Of a stretch of 37,408 nt of DNA, positions 1 through 5,529 are shown in pieces. The notes under the pieces were generated by a model. The model was not told the origin of the DNA. It worked only from the letters and a program-made list of their open reading frames with translations, and did not search any database. Where the stretch lies: IMG/VR virus record IMGVR_UViG_3300042380_000358, positions 1 through 37,408 of that record. One strand, given 5' to 3'. Position numbers and translations under genes: made by a program. The stretch comes from a virus. The first letter of the stretch is position 1. The number at the start of each line of letters is the position of its first letter.

Positions 1-12
1 GTGCCTACATCA

Positions 13-49
13 GATCAGATCGGCTCCTGATCAAGAACGGAGTCGACCC
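13..49 (+). promoter_or_regulatory. Leader motif copy 1
   Basis: Bases 13-27 read GATCAGATCGGCTCC, matching 4342-4356 at 14 of 15 bases and 9040-9054 at 11 of 15. Here it is followed by an A-rich stretch and GGAG at 39-42, then the TTG start at 50. The GGAACTT element found upstream of the two other copies would lie before the window start. Its role (promoter downstream region, RNA leader or other) is unknown. Confidence 0.4.
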
Positions 50-241
50 TTGCCAGCAGAGATCACCCTCGCCGACGTCGTGCACAACACCGCCCTGAGG
101 GATCTGCCGTCCCTCGAGGCCTGGGGCGTGAAGTGCGTCGGCGCGCCGCCGGCGCTCTTCCTCGACCGCGGCAAGGCCGAGGCCTACGCTGCCCAGCACC
201 GCGGCCGCCTGGTCCGCCTTGTCGAGGAGGCTGCGCTGTGA
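50..241 (+). CDS. Small hypothetical phage protein
   Basis: A 63-aa soluble protein, starting at TTG (50-52) with GGAG seven bases upstream. The middle contains LEAWGVKCVGAPPALFLD followed by an alanine-rich helix; no transmembrane segment or known catalytic motif is visible. Its stop shares bases with the GTG of the next gene (GTGA), as is usual throughout this operon. I do not recognise a function. The TTG start is inferred from the ribosome site and the absence of an upstream ATG. Confidence 0.65.
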   Translation: MPAEITLADVVHNTALRDLPSLEAWGVKCVGAPPALFLDRGKAEAYAAQHRGRLVRLVEEAAL

Positions 242-561
242 AGCTGGCTCCTGGCGTGATGGTGATGGTGGTGAGGCCCGGCTCCCTGAACGCCGGCCGC
301 ACGGGCGTCATCAAGAGGTGGGCGGATGGCCGAGAGAAATTCCCGTCGGAGGGCTCGCCGCCCGTGTTTGCGTGGTCGCGTGAACCGGGGTGGGTCGTGG
401 AGGCGTCAGGCCTCTTCGATGCTCAGTGCGAGCAGCCCTTCGGGCACATGATCTTCCGCCGCTTCCGGGAGCTGCCCTGGCGGCCGGCTGATCTGGTCGC
501 CATCGCCGGTCCGTCGGTCGACACCGAGTCCACCGAGACGCGGGAGCTCGAGCATGCGTGA
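238..561 (+). CDS. Hypothetical phage protein, small beta-rich fold
   Basis: A 107-aa protein from the GTG at 238, which overlaps the preceding stop (GTGA). It begins VKLAPGVMVMVVRPGSLNAG, has alternating hydrophobic residues suggesting a beta-rich start (SH3-like would be a guess), and continues through WVVEASGLFD to an acidic tail. Longer in-frame starts exist from 133 but would lie almost entirely inside the upstream gene, so 238 is preferred. It overlaps the next start by eight bases. Function unknown. Confidence 0.65.
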   Translation: MKLAPGVMVMVVRPGSLNAGRTGVIKRWADGREKFPSEGSPPVFAWSREPGWVVEASGLFDAQCEQPFGHMIFRRFRELPWRPADLVAIAGPSVDTESTETRELEHA

Positions 562-1261
562 CGCGCATCGCATGTCCGGTGGGCCTGTGAGCGACAAGGG
601 CGCGCCGGGCCAGCTGCCGTGGGTCATCGTCAGCCCGCAGGGCGTGCAATGGCTTGGCCTGGCCGATGGCGAGGATGGCGCCTGGCAGATCGCGCTGGGA
701 TGGCCGAGCCAGGACGAGATCGCCTGGCACAAGGGCCAGGGCTGGTACGCGGCTCAGGGCACGCTGACCTGGCCCAGCCCGCACGACGGCCTGCGCGCAT
801 CGCCGGCGGCCGAGAAGGCCAAGGCGGACGCGATGCACGCGGCCGACCGCGCCGTGCTGCTGGCCGCCCTGCGCGCCACCCAGGAGGGCCTGGACCAGCT
901 GATCACCGCGACCCACGTGGCGGCCGCCGGCGGCGCTGCGGTGGGCAAGGCCATGGCCCGCGCCCGCGCGCTGCTGCCCGAGGGCTTCCACAACGCCTAC
1001 CGCGGCCCGGCCGACTTCCTGCTGCCACACCAGCGCCGCGCCTACGCCGAGCACCTGGTGCTCGAGGCCCGGCTCGAGGCCCTGCGCGGCTTCCTGGCCA
1101 GCCCCCAGTTCGAGGCCGCCGAACAGCGCGACCCGCTCCTGCAGCAGGCCACCCACATGGAGCGCTACGCCCTGGTGCTGCGCCAGCGGCTCGAGGCCTG
1201 GGGCATCAACCCGCAGCCCGGGCCGGATGGGGCGCCGGCGCTGAGGGAGGAGATCCGATGA
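554..1261 (+). CDS. Hypothetical protein with C-terminal crAss001_48-like helical domain
   Basis: A 235-aa protein. The first third is tryptophan-rich (PWVIVSPQGVQWLGL, WQIALGWPSQDEIAWHKGQ), suggesting a beta domain; the rest is helical. Residues about 170-225 follow the pattern EH..L...L..LR.F...P.F...L..QA..M..Y...LR.R, which I recall from the phage family called crAss001_48-related. The same pattern forms most of the protein at 5187-5429, so the two look paralogous. The stop overlaps the next ATG (ATGA). The family has no assigned function that I know of. Starts at 572 or 587 are possible alternatives. Confidence 0.7.
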   Translation: MRDAHRMSGGPVSDKGAPGQLPWVIVSPQGVQWLGLADGEDGAWQIALGWPSQDEIAWHKGQGWYAAQGTLTWPSPHDGLRASPAAEKAKADAMHAADRAVLLAALRATQEGLDQLITATHVAAAGGAAVGKAMARARALLPEGFHNAYRGPADFLLPHQRRAYAEHLVLEARLEALRGFLASPQFEAAEQRDPLLQQATHMERYALVLRQRLEAWGINPQPGPDGAPALREEIR

Positions 1262-1719
1262 AGCGCGTCACCGTCTACACCATCGGCCAGGAGCAGCGCG
1301 AGATCGCTGGCGACTGGCTCAGGATCCGCACAGAGCTGCGCGACCTTCACCCCGTGCTCCCGTGGAACGTCCCCGCCGGCGACAGCGTGCAAGCGCTGGC
1401 CCTCAAGGACGAGCACGCCCAGATCGTCAAGGTTCGGCACACGGAAGGCGGCAGCACCAGCGACCGCTACGTGGCCATCAGCCAGGACCTGGCCGAGCTC
1501 CTGATCCCTGCGCTGATGCCCGCCTACCAGAAGCGACTCGACAACGAGATCCGCAACCGCCGGGCGGCCGAGGCCAAGCTGACGGCAAAGCTGAGCGACG
1601 CGCAGGCCGACGCTTGGTACGCAATGGCCGCGCGCGACGTACAGGCCAACCGCAGGCTGGATTTTCTCTTTCTGCCTTGGTACAAGCGCCTGTGGCGCGC
1701 ATGGAAGGGCCAGCTGTGA
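1258..1719 (+). CDS. Hypothetical phage protein, basic C-terminus
   Basis: A 153-aa protein with a strong ribosome site (GGGAGGAGATCCG) directly before the ATG at 1258, which overlaps the previous stop as ATGA. The N-terminal half is mixed; residues about 95-130 form a charged alanine-rich helix (RRAAEAKLTAKLSDAQADAW). The end is aromatic and basic (FLFLPWYKRLWRAWKGQL), which could be an amphipathic membrane-binding helix. No family is recognised. It is coupled downstream to the Tat-signal gene through GTGA. Confidence 0.7.
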   Translation: MKRVTVYTIGQEQREIAGDWLRIRTELRDLHPVLPWNVPAGDSVQALALKDEHAQIVKVRHTEGGSTSDRYVAISQDLAELLIPALMPAYQKRLDNEIRNRRAAEAKLTAKLSDAQADAWYAMAARDVQANRRLDFLFLPWYKRLWRAWKGQL

Positions 1720-2192
1720 TCGCCCGCCGCAGCTTCCTTGCCGGCATCCTGGCCGCCGGCTCCGCCCCGGCGATCGCCCGCGCCGAGAGCCTGATGAGGG
1801 TGGTGCCGGTGCGCCACCAGGCGCCGTGGTTCGCGGCGATCGGCCCGGACGCCAGCAAGGTCTGGGAAGACGCCCTCCGTGGCGCCTGCGTGGATGGGCT
1901 GGGGTGGGTCCGCGTTGGTGTCGACCCGGTCCTTGATGACCGCTTGGGCCTCAGCCTGATCCGGGGCGAGATCGGCCGCATCGACGGCCAAGTGCGGATC
2001 GTGGTGTCGCAGATGCACAGCGACCTGGTCCGCGAGTGGCGCGACGAGCTCGAGCGCAGGCCCGTGGGCCGGTCCGACTTCCTGGGCGAGTTCCTGAACC
2101 GGGAGTTCGACCTGAGTCCAGTGGCTCGAGTCCCTAGCCCACCCCGAAACCCTAGCCCATCGCGCTGGCTCCGGCGCCCGGGGCGCTGGTAG
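1716..2192 (+). CDS. Tat-signal-like secreted protein, unknown function
   Basis: A 158-aa protein from the GTG at 1716, overlapping the previous stop. The start is MIARRSFLAGILAAGSAPAI: a twin-arginine motif (R4 R5, then S-F-L), a hydrophobic core and a possible A-R-A cleavage site near residue 23. This suggests export to the periplasm. The mature part includes WEDALRGACVDGLGWVRVGV and a helical segment; no cofactor or catalytic motif is visible. The last 25 residues are proline- and arginine-rich and lie on repeats and a GC hairpin, so the true end may have been extended by noncoding DNA. A shorter relative is at 4992-5135. Confidence 0.65.
   Translation: MIARRSFLAGILAAGSAPAIARAESLMRVVPVRHQAPWFAAIGPDASKVWEDALRGACVDGLGWVRVGVDPVLDDRLGLSLIRGEIGRIDGQVRIVVSQMHSDLVREWRDELERRPVGRSDFLGEFLNREFDLSPVARVPSPPRNPSPSRWLRRPGRW
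2132..2159. repeat. Direct repeat CCCTAGCCCA, G-quadruplex-prone on minus strand
   Basis: CCCTAGCCCA occurs at 2132-2141 and again at 2150-2159, with CCCC between. Read on the minus strand this gives five closely spaced G tracts with telomere-like CTA and TTTC loops, a classic quadruplex-forming pattern. It overlaps the 3' end of the Tat-signal gene and lies about 65-90 bases before the terminase-small-subunit-like gene. Role unknown; a packaging or regulatory site is possible. Confidence 0.5.
2171..2189 (+). terminator. GC-rich hairpin before the TerS-like gene
   Basis: CCGGCGCC (2171-2178), loop CGG, GGCGCTGG (2182-2189): an 8-bp stem with one G-U pair, ending at the stop codon of the upstream gene. 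There is no U tract, so it is not a textbook intrinsic terminator. It is one of the few places in the first 5 kb where genes do not overlap, so it may separate transcription units. Confidence 0.4.
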
Positions 2193-2223
2193 GCTCGGAG
2201 CATGACAGAAGAGAGAGCCCATC

Positions 2224-2841
2224 ATGGCCCGTAGATCCAAAGAGAACGCCATCGACTGGGACGCCATCGAGCGCAGATGGCGCCTGGGCAACGCCACGGC
2301 AACGCAACTGGCCGCCGAGTATTCGGTAGCCGTGTCGAGCATTACCCGCCGCGCGAAGGAGCGCGGCTGGGTGCAAGACAAGCGCGAAGAGGTTGGCGTA
2401 GTAGCGAATTCGCTGCTCATACAGAGTGCGTCTGGGAATTCAAACCCGAACGCAACGCCCAGTGCATTAGAGGTCAAGGCGGCGGCCCAGGCGGCGGCCG
2501 ACGTGGTCCTCGAGCACCGCCAGGGCCTCAGGCGCCTGAAGAAGATCCACGCCGACCTGCTAGCCCAGATGGAGGGCGTCGTCTCGAACATGACCGCGAT
2601 CGAGGAGATCGTGCTCATGGTGCGCAACCCCGACGAGCGCGGCGTTGACCGGGCGAACGATGCCCTGCGCCGGGCGATGGAGCGGCCGCAGCTGGTCGAG
2701 GACCTGAAGAAGCTGGCCGACATCGACGAGCGCATCCGCAAGGGCGAGCGCGAGGCCTTCGACCTGGACAAGGACGACAAGAAGAGCTCGGCGTACGAAG
2801 ACATGCTCGAGGCCCTTGGCCGCCAGGCGGCGCAGTCATGA
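2224..2841 (+). CDS. Terminase small subunit-like DNA-binding protein
   Basis: A 205-aa protein from the ATG at 2224. Residues about 12-50 (WDAIERRWRLGNATATQLAA, then SVSSITRRAKERGW-like text) form a helix-turn-helix typical of TerS and related phage packaging proteins. A long helical, alanine- and charge-rich region follows, suited to oligomer formation. The last 40 residues are acidic and basic helix (DIDERIRKGEREAFDLDKDD). The large terminase is 4 kb downstream, with unrelated small genes between, so this is probably the partner that recognises the packaging site. A transcription regulator cannot be excluded. Confidence 0.65.
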   Translation: MARRSKENAIDWDAIERRWRLGNATATQLAAEYSVAVSSITRRAKERGWVQDKREEVGVVANSLLIQSASGNSNPNATPSALEVKAAAQAAADVVLEHRQGLRRLKKIHADLLAQMEGVVSNMTAIEEIVLMVRNPDERGVDRANDALRRAMERPQLVEDLKKLADIDERIRKGEREAFDLDKDDKKSSAYEDMLEALGRQAAQS

Positions 2842-3149
2842 GGTGGGACCATGTCCAGGCCTTCCCCGAGGGCAATCTGCGCCCGCGCCCCGGCATGTGG
2901 CGCCCGGGCGTGGTCGAGCCCCCGCGGCCGCCTGACCGCTCGCTGACGCCGCGCGAGTCCGGGGTGGCTGCGCTGGTGCTCGAGGACCGCACGGCGGCCG
3001 AGATCGCCGCTGCCGTGGGCCTGGCCGGTGCCGGCGAGGTGGCGCTGGTGCTGGACTCGATCGCGCGGAAGGTCGGCGCGCGCACGAGGTGGGGGCTTGC
3101 CTTGCGGCTCAGGGAGCTGCTCGATCGCGACGCTGTCGAGGCGGCATGA
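2838..3149 (+). CDS. Small protein with LuxR/GerE-type HTH
   Basis: A 103-aa protein; its ATG overlaps the previous stop. Residues about 36-98 follow the LuxR C-terminal pattern: LTPRESGVAALVLEDRTAAE, then IAAAVGL, VALVLDSIARKVGARTR and LRLRELL, matching the usual LTpRE...EIA..L..s...V..H...I..KLga..R spacing. There is no receiver or ligand domain, only about 35 proline-rich N-terminal residues, so it may be a stand-alone DNA-binding domain. The usual T-V-K segment is changed to E-V-A-L. A role in phage or host transcription is an inference. Confidence 0.65.
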   Translation: MRWDHVQAFPEGNLRPRPGMWRPGVVEPPRPPDRSLTPRESGVAALVLEDRTAAEIAAAVGLAGAGEVALVLDSIARKVGARTRWGLALRLRELLDRDAVEAA

Positions 3150-3445
3150 GCCTCGCGCAAGATCCAAAGACCCAGGTTCTGGTCTTCGACTGCGCGCGAG
3201 CGATCCTCGAGGGCCAGGAGCGCGTCACGGTATCGTGGGACCGCGGGGCCAGGCCGCCCGGCTTCCCGACTGGCGAGCTGCTCAGCGTCGGCACCAACGG
3301 CTCGCGCAACCACAGCGTCAGCCCGGTGCGCGTGCTCGATTGGATCCACGGCAGGATCGTCTCCGAGAGGCTGGCCGCCGACGGGAATCTGTCTCCCGGG
3401 TCATTGGGCCGCCGCTCGACGGCCGTGGATGATGGAACTTCTTGA
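3146..3445 (+). CDS. Hypothetical phage protein
   Basis: A 99-aa protein from the ATG at 3146, overlapping the preceding stop (ATGA). It contains VLVFDCARAILEGQERVTVS and VSPVRVLDWIHGRIVSERLA, a mixed alpha/beta pattern without a family I recognise. The last codons (Gly-Thr-Ser-stop) lie on GGAACTT at 3434-3440, an element also seen at 4321, 5497 and 9019. A gap of about 20 bases before the next ATG follows. Confidence 0.6.
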   Translation: MSLAQDPKTQVLVFDCARAILEGQERVTVSWDRGARPPGFPTGELLSVGTNGSRNHSVSPVRVLDWIHGRIVSERLAADGNLSPGSLGRRSTAVDDGTS

Positions 3446-3466
3446 GGGCGGGGCTGTCGAAGGGGC

Positions 3467-3661
3467 ATGAGCAAGAAGACCGCCAACGACACCCCGGAAC
3501 TGCTGATGCGGCAGATGACGCGCGAGCATCTGCAAAGCCATCACCGCTGGCTCAAGATGCGCCGCCGCAGGGCGGTTTCCTATGGCATCAACGGCTCCGT
3601 CGTCTACATCAAGCGCCGCGAAGCCGTTGACCTTGCGGCCAGGCTTCTGGGGGCGCGATGA
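3467..3661 (+). CDS. Small basic hypothetical protein
   Basis: A 64-aa protein with an upstream GAAGGGG ribosome site. It is strongly basic in the centre (HHRWLKMRRRRAVSYGINGS), followed by a short beta segment (VVYIKRREAVDLAARLL). This suggests nucleic acid binding, but no known fold is certain. Its ATG is 33 bases after the start of the GGAACTT element. The stop overlaps the next ATG. Confidence 0.6.
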   Translation: MSKKTANDTPELLMRQMTREHLQSHHRWLKMRRRRAVSYGINGSVVYIKRREAVDLAARLLGAR

Positions 3662-3840
3662 GCAGGCTTCGACACCCGACAGCGCGCACGGCGCTGATCT
3701 GGCTGCTGGTGACGTGGTGGGCCGTGCCTGCTGCGTGGCTGGTGTTTGCGCCAATGTTTTGGCTTCTGGACGGCAACTGGCCCGAGGTGCGCGCGGACAT
3801 CGCTGCGTTTTCGCGATCGCTGGCCGGCTTGGCGAGGTGA
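3658..3840 (+). CDS. Small membrane protein
   Basis: A 60-aa protein. Residues about 10-38 are hydrophobic (TALIWLLVTWWAVPAAWLVF and on), giving one long or two short transmembrane segments after a basic N-terminus, so the start is probably cytoplasmic. The C-terminus is a soluble helix. Its ATG overlaps the previous stop (ATGA). It could be a holin-type or other small inner-membrane protein; nothing specific supports either. Confidence 0.55.
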   Translation: MSRLRHPTARTALIWLLVTWWAVPAAWLVFAPMFWLLDGNWPEVRADIAAFSRSLAGLAR

Positions 3841-3844
3841 GGCC

Positions 3845-4126
3845 ATGAGCGGCAAGATCATCACCAGGGTGCGTGAGCGCGCCAACCTCCCAGAGGCGCG
3901 CCGCCTGGATCGGCAGTGGCGCGAGATCATGGATCGCCACAGCCGCAGTGTGCAGTGGTCGATGCGCGGCAGCCTTCCGCCGCAGCAGCTGATGAAGGTC
4001 GACTCGGTGACTGGGCGCAAGTCGCTCTACGTCAACCGCGAGGTCAAGGCACCGAGCTGGCTGCAGCGCGTCTTGTCGCTGGTTGGCCTGCTTGATGCGC
4101 CGCGGGATGGAGGGGGCCCGGGATGA
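3845..4126 (+). CDS. Hypothetical phage protein
   Basis: A 93-aa basic protein starting at the ATG at 3845, four bases after the previous stop, with GGTGAGG upstream. The first half is a charged helix (RVRERANLPEARRLDRQWRE), the middle has SLPPQQLMKVDSVTGRKSLY, and the end is an amphipathic helix (SWLQRVLSLVGLL). No recognised domain. The stop overlaps the next ATG. Confidence 0.6.
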   Translation: MSGKIITRVRERANLPEARRLDRQWREIMDRHSRSVQWSMRGSLPPQQLMKVDSVTGRKSLYVNREVKAPSWLQRVLSLVGLLDAPRDGGGPG

Positions 4127-4332
4127 GTGCGGCATTTGGTGTGTGGCAGCCCATAGCCACGGCCCCGCGGGGACAGGAGAACGAGTTCCTGGGCTGGGAC
4201 GGCTTTCAGCAGGACAAGACCTGGGAGTGCTGGGAAGAAGACGGCAAGCCGGTCTACGTGCGAGCGGACTGGATGCGCTGGAAGCCAACGCACTGGATGC
4301 CGCTGCCGGATCCGCCGAGCGGAACTTCCTGA
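4123..4332 (+). CDS. DUF551-like small phage protein
   Basis: A 69-aa protein: WQPIATAPR at the N-terminus, a tryptophan- and acid-rich middle, and THWMPLPDPP near the C-terminus. The last motif is the hallmark of DUF551-type phage proteins, which usually end in THWMPLPEPP. That family is common in phage accessory operons and has no established role that I know of. The ATG overlaps the previous stop. The last three codons (Gly-Thr-Ser) lie on the GGAACTT element at 4321. Confidence 0.75.
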   Translation: MSAAFGVWQPIATAPRGQENEFLGWDGFQQDKTWECWEEDGKPVYVRADWMRWKPTHWMPLPDPPSGTS

Positions 4333-4373
4333 CGCGCCAGCGATCAGATGGGCTCCACCAACAAGGATCCAAC
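4321..4373 (+). promoter_or_regulatory. Leader motif copy 2 with GGAACTT
   Basis: GGAACTT at 4321-4327, GATCAGATGGGCTCC at 4342-4356, then ACCAACAAGGA and the ATG at 4374. The whole 53-base block aligns closely with 9019-9070 before the spanin gene, with the same order and spacing. The AAGGA doubles as the ribosome site. Whether the conserved part is a phage promoter, an RNA leader or a duplication trace cannot be told from sequence alone. Confidence 0.5.
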
Positions 4374-4529
4374 ATGCTCTTCGTCTCCATCTGCGTCGCC
4401 ATACTGGCCGTCTTCATCTTGCCGGATGAAGCCGTGGCCGGCGGCTACGTGCTGAGCCGCGCCGTTGTCGCGCTGCTCTTGTCCGCGACGGCCGGCTTTC
4501 TCTTCGGCGCCAGCCTGGCTTTCCGCTGA
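4374..4529 (+). CDS. Two-TM small membrane protein, paralogue A
   Basis: A 51-aa protein, almost entirely hydrophobic: MLFVSICVAILAVFILPDEA, a glycine-containing turn, then SRAVVALLLSATAGFLFGAS. This gives two transmembrane helices with a short acidic loop. It aligns along its length with the 52-aa protein at 4837 (shared CVA..AV...P.E pattern, L.R.V and AG.L). Size and topology fit a small holin, but no lysis test is possible here. The start is set by AAGGA 8 bases upstream. Confidence 0.6.
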   Translation: MLFVSICVAILAVFILPDEAVAGGYVLSRAVVALLLSATAGFLFGASLAFR

Positions 4530-4531
4530 CC

Positions 4532-4840
4532 ATGCTCCGCTGCACCATCGAGCTCGTCCCCTTCGGCGACGAGTCGCGCAAGCGCACGCTCGGCATCGTC
4601 GAGATCGCGAACGACGCCACGGGCACGCCTGAGCGCGGCAACTACCGCGTGGCACTCACGAAGACGGCCCCATTCCCCGGTGCCCTGCGCGCGGCCTGGA
4701 AGCGCGGCCTGCTCAAGGGCGAAGACGACGACGCCATCGCGGCGTACGTCGAAGGCCACCATCGCACGCAGCGCGGCGTGTACGACCTGCTGTACCGCGC
4801 GCTGCGTGCTTGCGGACTGGACAAGAGGAACCCAGCGTGA
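4532..4840 (+). CDS. Conserved hypothetical phage protein
   Basis: A 102-aa protein that starts two bases after the preceding stop. The first 55 residues look beta-rich (MLRCTIELVPFGDES, then LGIVEIANDATGT and YRVALTKTAPF). The remainder is helical (RAAWKRGLL, DLLYRALRACGL) and ends DKRNPA. I recall similar proteins in many phage accessory operons without a function. It overlaps the GTG of the next gene. Confidence 0.65.
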   Translation: MLRCTIELVPFGDESRKRTLGIVEIANDATGTPERGNYRVALTKTAPFPGALRAAWKRGLLKGEDDDAIAAYVEGHHRTQRGVYDLLYRALRACGLDKRNPA

Positions 4841-4995
4841 TCATCGCCGGATTCTGCGTTGCCGCCGCGGCCGTCCTGATGATGCCCAGAGAGCTCCTGG
4901 AGGTGCCGGAGATCCTCGGCCGCATCGTCATCTGCTTCGTGCTGGCCATGGTGGCCGGCGCACTGCTTGCCCTTGGGCTGGGGAGTCTGCCGTGA
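4837..4995 (+). CDS. Two-TM small membrane protein, paralogue B
   Basis: A 52-aa hydrophobic protein from the GTG at 4837 (GTGA overlap). It has two transmembrane segments, IIAGFCVAAAAVLMM and ILGRIVICFVLAMVAGALLA, joined by an acidic turn. It resembles the protein at 4374-4529. It is coupled upstream to the 4532 gene and downstream to the second Tat-signal gene. A holin-like or membrane-anchoring role is possible but not shown. Confidence 0.6.
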   Translation: MIIAGFCVAAAAVLMMPRELLEVPEILGRIVICFVLAMVAGALLALGLGSLP

Positions 4996-5135
4996 CCATT
5001 GCGCGACGCGGCTTCCTGGCCGCAATGCTCGCGGCATCCGCCGCACCCGCCATCGTCAGCGCCTCGTCGCTGATGCCGATCTACGTGCCGCGGCGGGAGA
5101 TCCTGACGCCGGACATGCTGCGGGCCGAGGAATGA
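4992..5135 (+). CDS. Tat-signal-like mini-protein
   Basis: A 47-aa protein from the GTG at 4992, overlapping the previous stop. It begins VTIARRGFLAAMLAASAAPA: twin arginines, a hydrophobic core and a likely cleavage site after V-S-A near residue 24. Only about 23 residues follow (SSLMPIYVPRREILTPDM and on), so the mature product would be a short peptide. It matches the first 35 residues of the 1716-2192 protein at many positions, including SLM and VP after the signal. It may be a truncated paralogue: the cassette-like element starts 4 bases after its stop and could have cut it short. Confidence 0.6.
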   Translation: MTIARRGFLAAMLAASAAPAIVSASSLMPIYVPRREILTPDMLRAEE

Positions 5136-5142
5136 TGGGTTA

Positions 5143-5166
5143 GGCGCGTGCCCCAATCTACGCGCC
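5143..5166. repeat. 7-bp inverted repeat at cassette start
   Basis: GGCGCGT (5143-5149) and ACGCGCC (5160-5166) are perfect inverse complements with a 10-base loop. The stem covers the in-frame GTG at 5148, which argues that translation starts at the later GTG (5187). It sits just inside the left boundary of the cassette-like unit. Confidence 0.45.
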
Positions 5167-5186
5167 GACGTTGCAGGACTACAGAC

Positions 5187-5429
5187 GTGAACTTTGCCCC
5201 GCACGAACAGCGCGTGATCGACGAGCACCGCGACCTGACAGAGAAGCTGAACAAGCTGCGCGAGTTCTTCGACACGCCAGTGTTCCGAGGCCTCACCGAA
5301 GCCGAGCAGATGCGCCTGCGAGCGCAGGCCGGATTCATGGACGGCTACCAAGACATGCTGCGCGAGCGCATCAGCGCCTTCATGCGCGCACACGCTGAAG
5401 CTGACGGGCCTTCAGTGGTGGCGGGCTGA
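5187..5429 (+). CDS. crAss001_48-like small protein in cassette
   Basis: An 80-aa helical protein. I chose the GTG at 5187 because AGGA lies about 10 bases upstream and homologous proteins I recall begin near this point; an in-frame GTG at 5148 is blocked by a hairpin. The sequence (HEQRVIDEHRDLTEKLNKLR, EFFDTPVFRGLTEAEQMRLR, AQAGFMDGYQDMLRERISAF) fits the family recalled as crAss001_48-related, found in many phages. It resembles residues 170-225 of the 554-1261 protein. It is the only gene in the cassette-like unit and its stop is five bases before the attC-like site. No function known. Confidence 0.7.
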   Translation: MNFAPHEQRVIDEHRDLTEKLNKLREFFDTPVFRGLTEAEQMRLRAQAGFMDGYQDMLRERISAFMRAHAEADGPSVVAG

Positions 5430-5433
5430 AAGC

Positions 5434-5493
5434 GCCCAACCCCAAGCTGAGCTGCGCGGCCACCGGCCGCGTCAGCTCGAGCGACGGTTAGGC
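5434..5493 (+). other. attC-like recombination site (60 bp)
   Basis: R'' box GCCCAAC (5434-5440, fits RYYYAAC) and R' box GTTAGGC (5487-5493, fits GTTRRRY) pair at six of seven positions. Inside are unpaired spacers (5441-5445 and 5483-5486), then a stem of 3, 6 and 7 bp: GCT/AGC, GAGCTG/CAGCTC, CGCGGCC/GGCCGCG. The stem has single-base bulges at G5479 and T5472 and a three-base ACC loop. Box consensus, 60-bp length, unpaired central spacers and extrahelical bases are the defining features of integron attC sites. The side on which the bulges lie should be checked against a structural model. A plain terminator is the alternative. Confidence 0.65.
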
Positions 5494-5529
5494 CGCGGAA
5501 CTTACTGGTCGTGGCGAGGTCGGAGGCGG

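Larger units (their letters stand above)
5140..5487 (+). mobile_element. Integron gene cassette-like unit (348 bp)
   Basis: GTTAGGC occurs at 5139-5145 and again at 5487-5493. Between them lie one gene with no obvious promoter (5187-5429) and, five bases after its stop, a 60-bp attC-like site. A circular cassette integrated by an integron integrase (cut G/TT) would give exactly these boundaries: T5140 to G5487. There is no attC remnant to the left of 5139 and no integrase gene in the window, so this would be a lone cassette at a secondary site. The gene has a phage-like relative at 554-1261, so capture of a phage gene is also possible. Conclusion inferred from architecture. Confidence 0.6.

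Noticed and set aside
1524-3167. Long minus-strand open frame of 547 codons
   Set aside because: Arginine-, alanine- and serine-rich shadow typical of GC-rich DNA; it lies opposite several coupled + strand genes with ribosome sites and family matches.
5030-5139. A second attC site before the left GTTAGGC
   Set aside because: No RYYYAAC box or paired stem is present upstream; the left GTTAGGC fits a cassette start at a secondary site instead.
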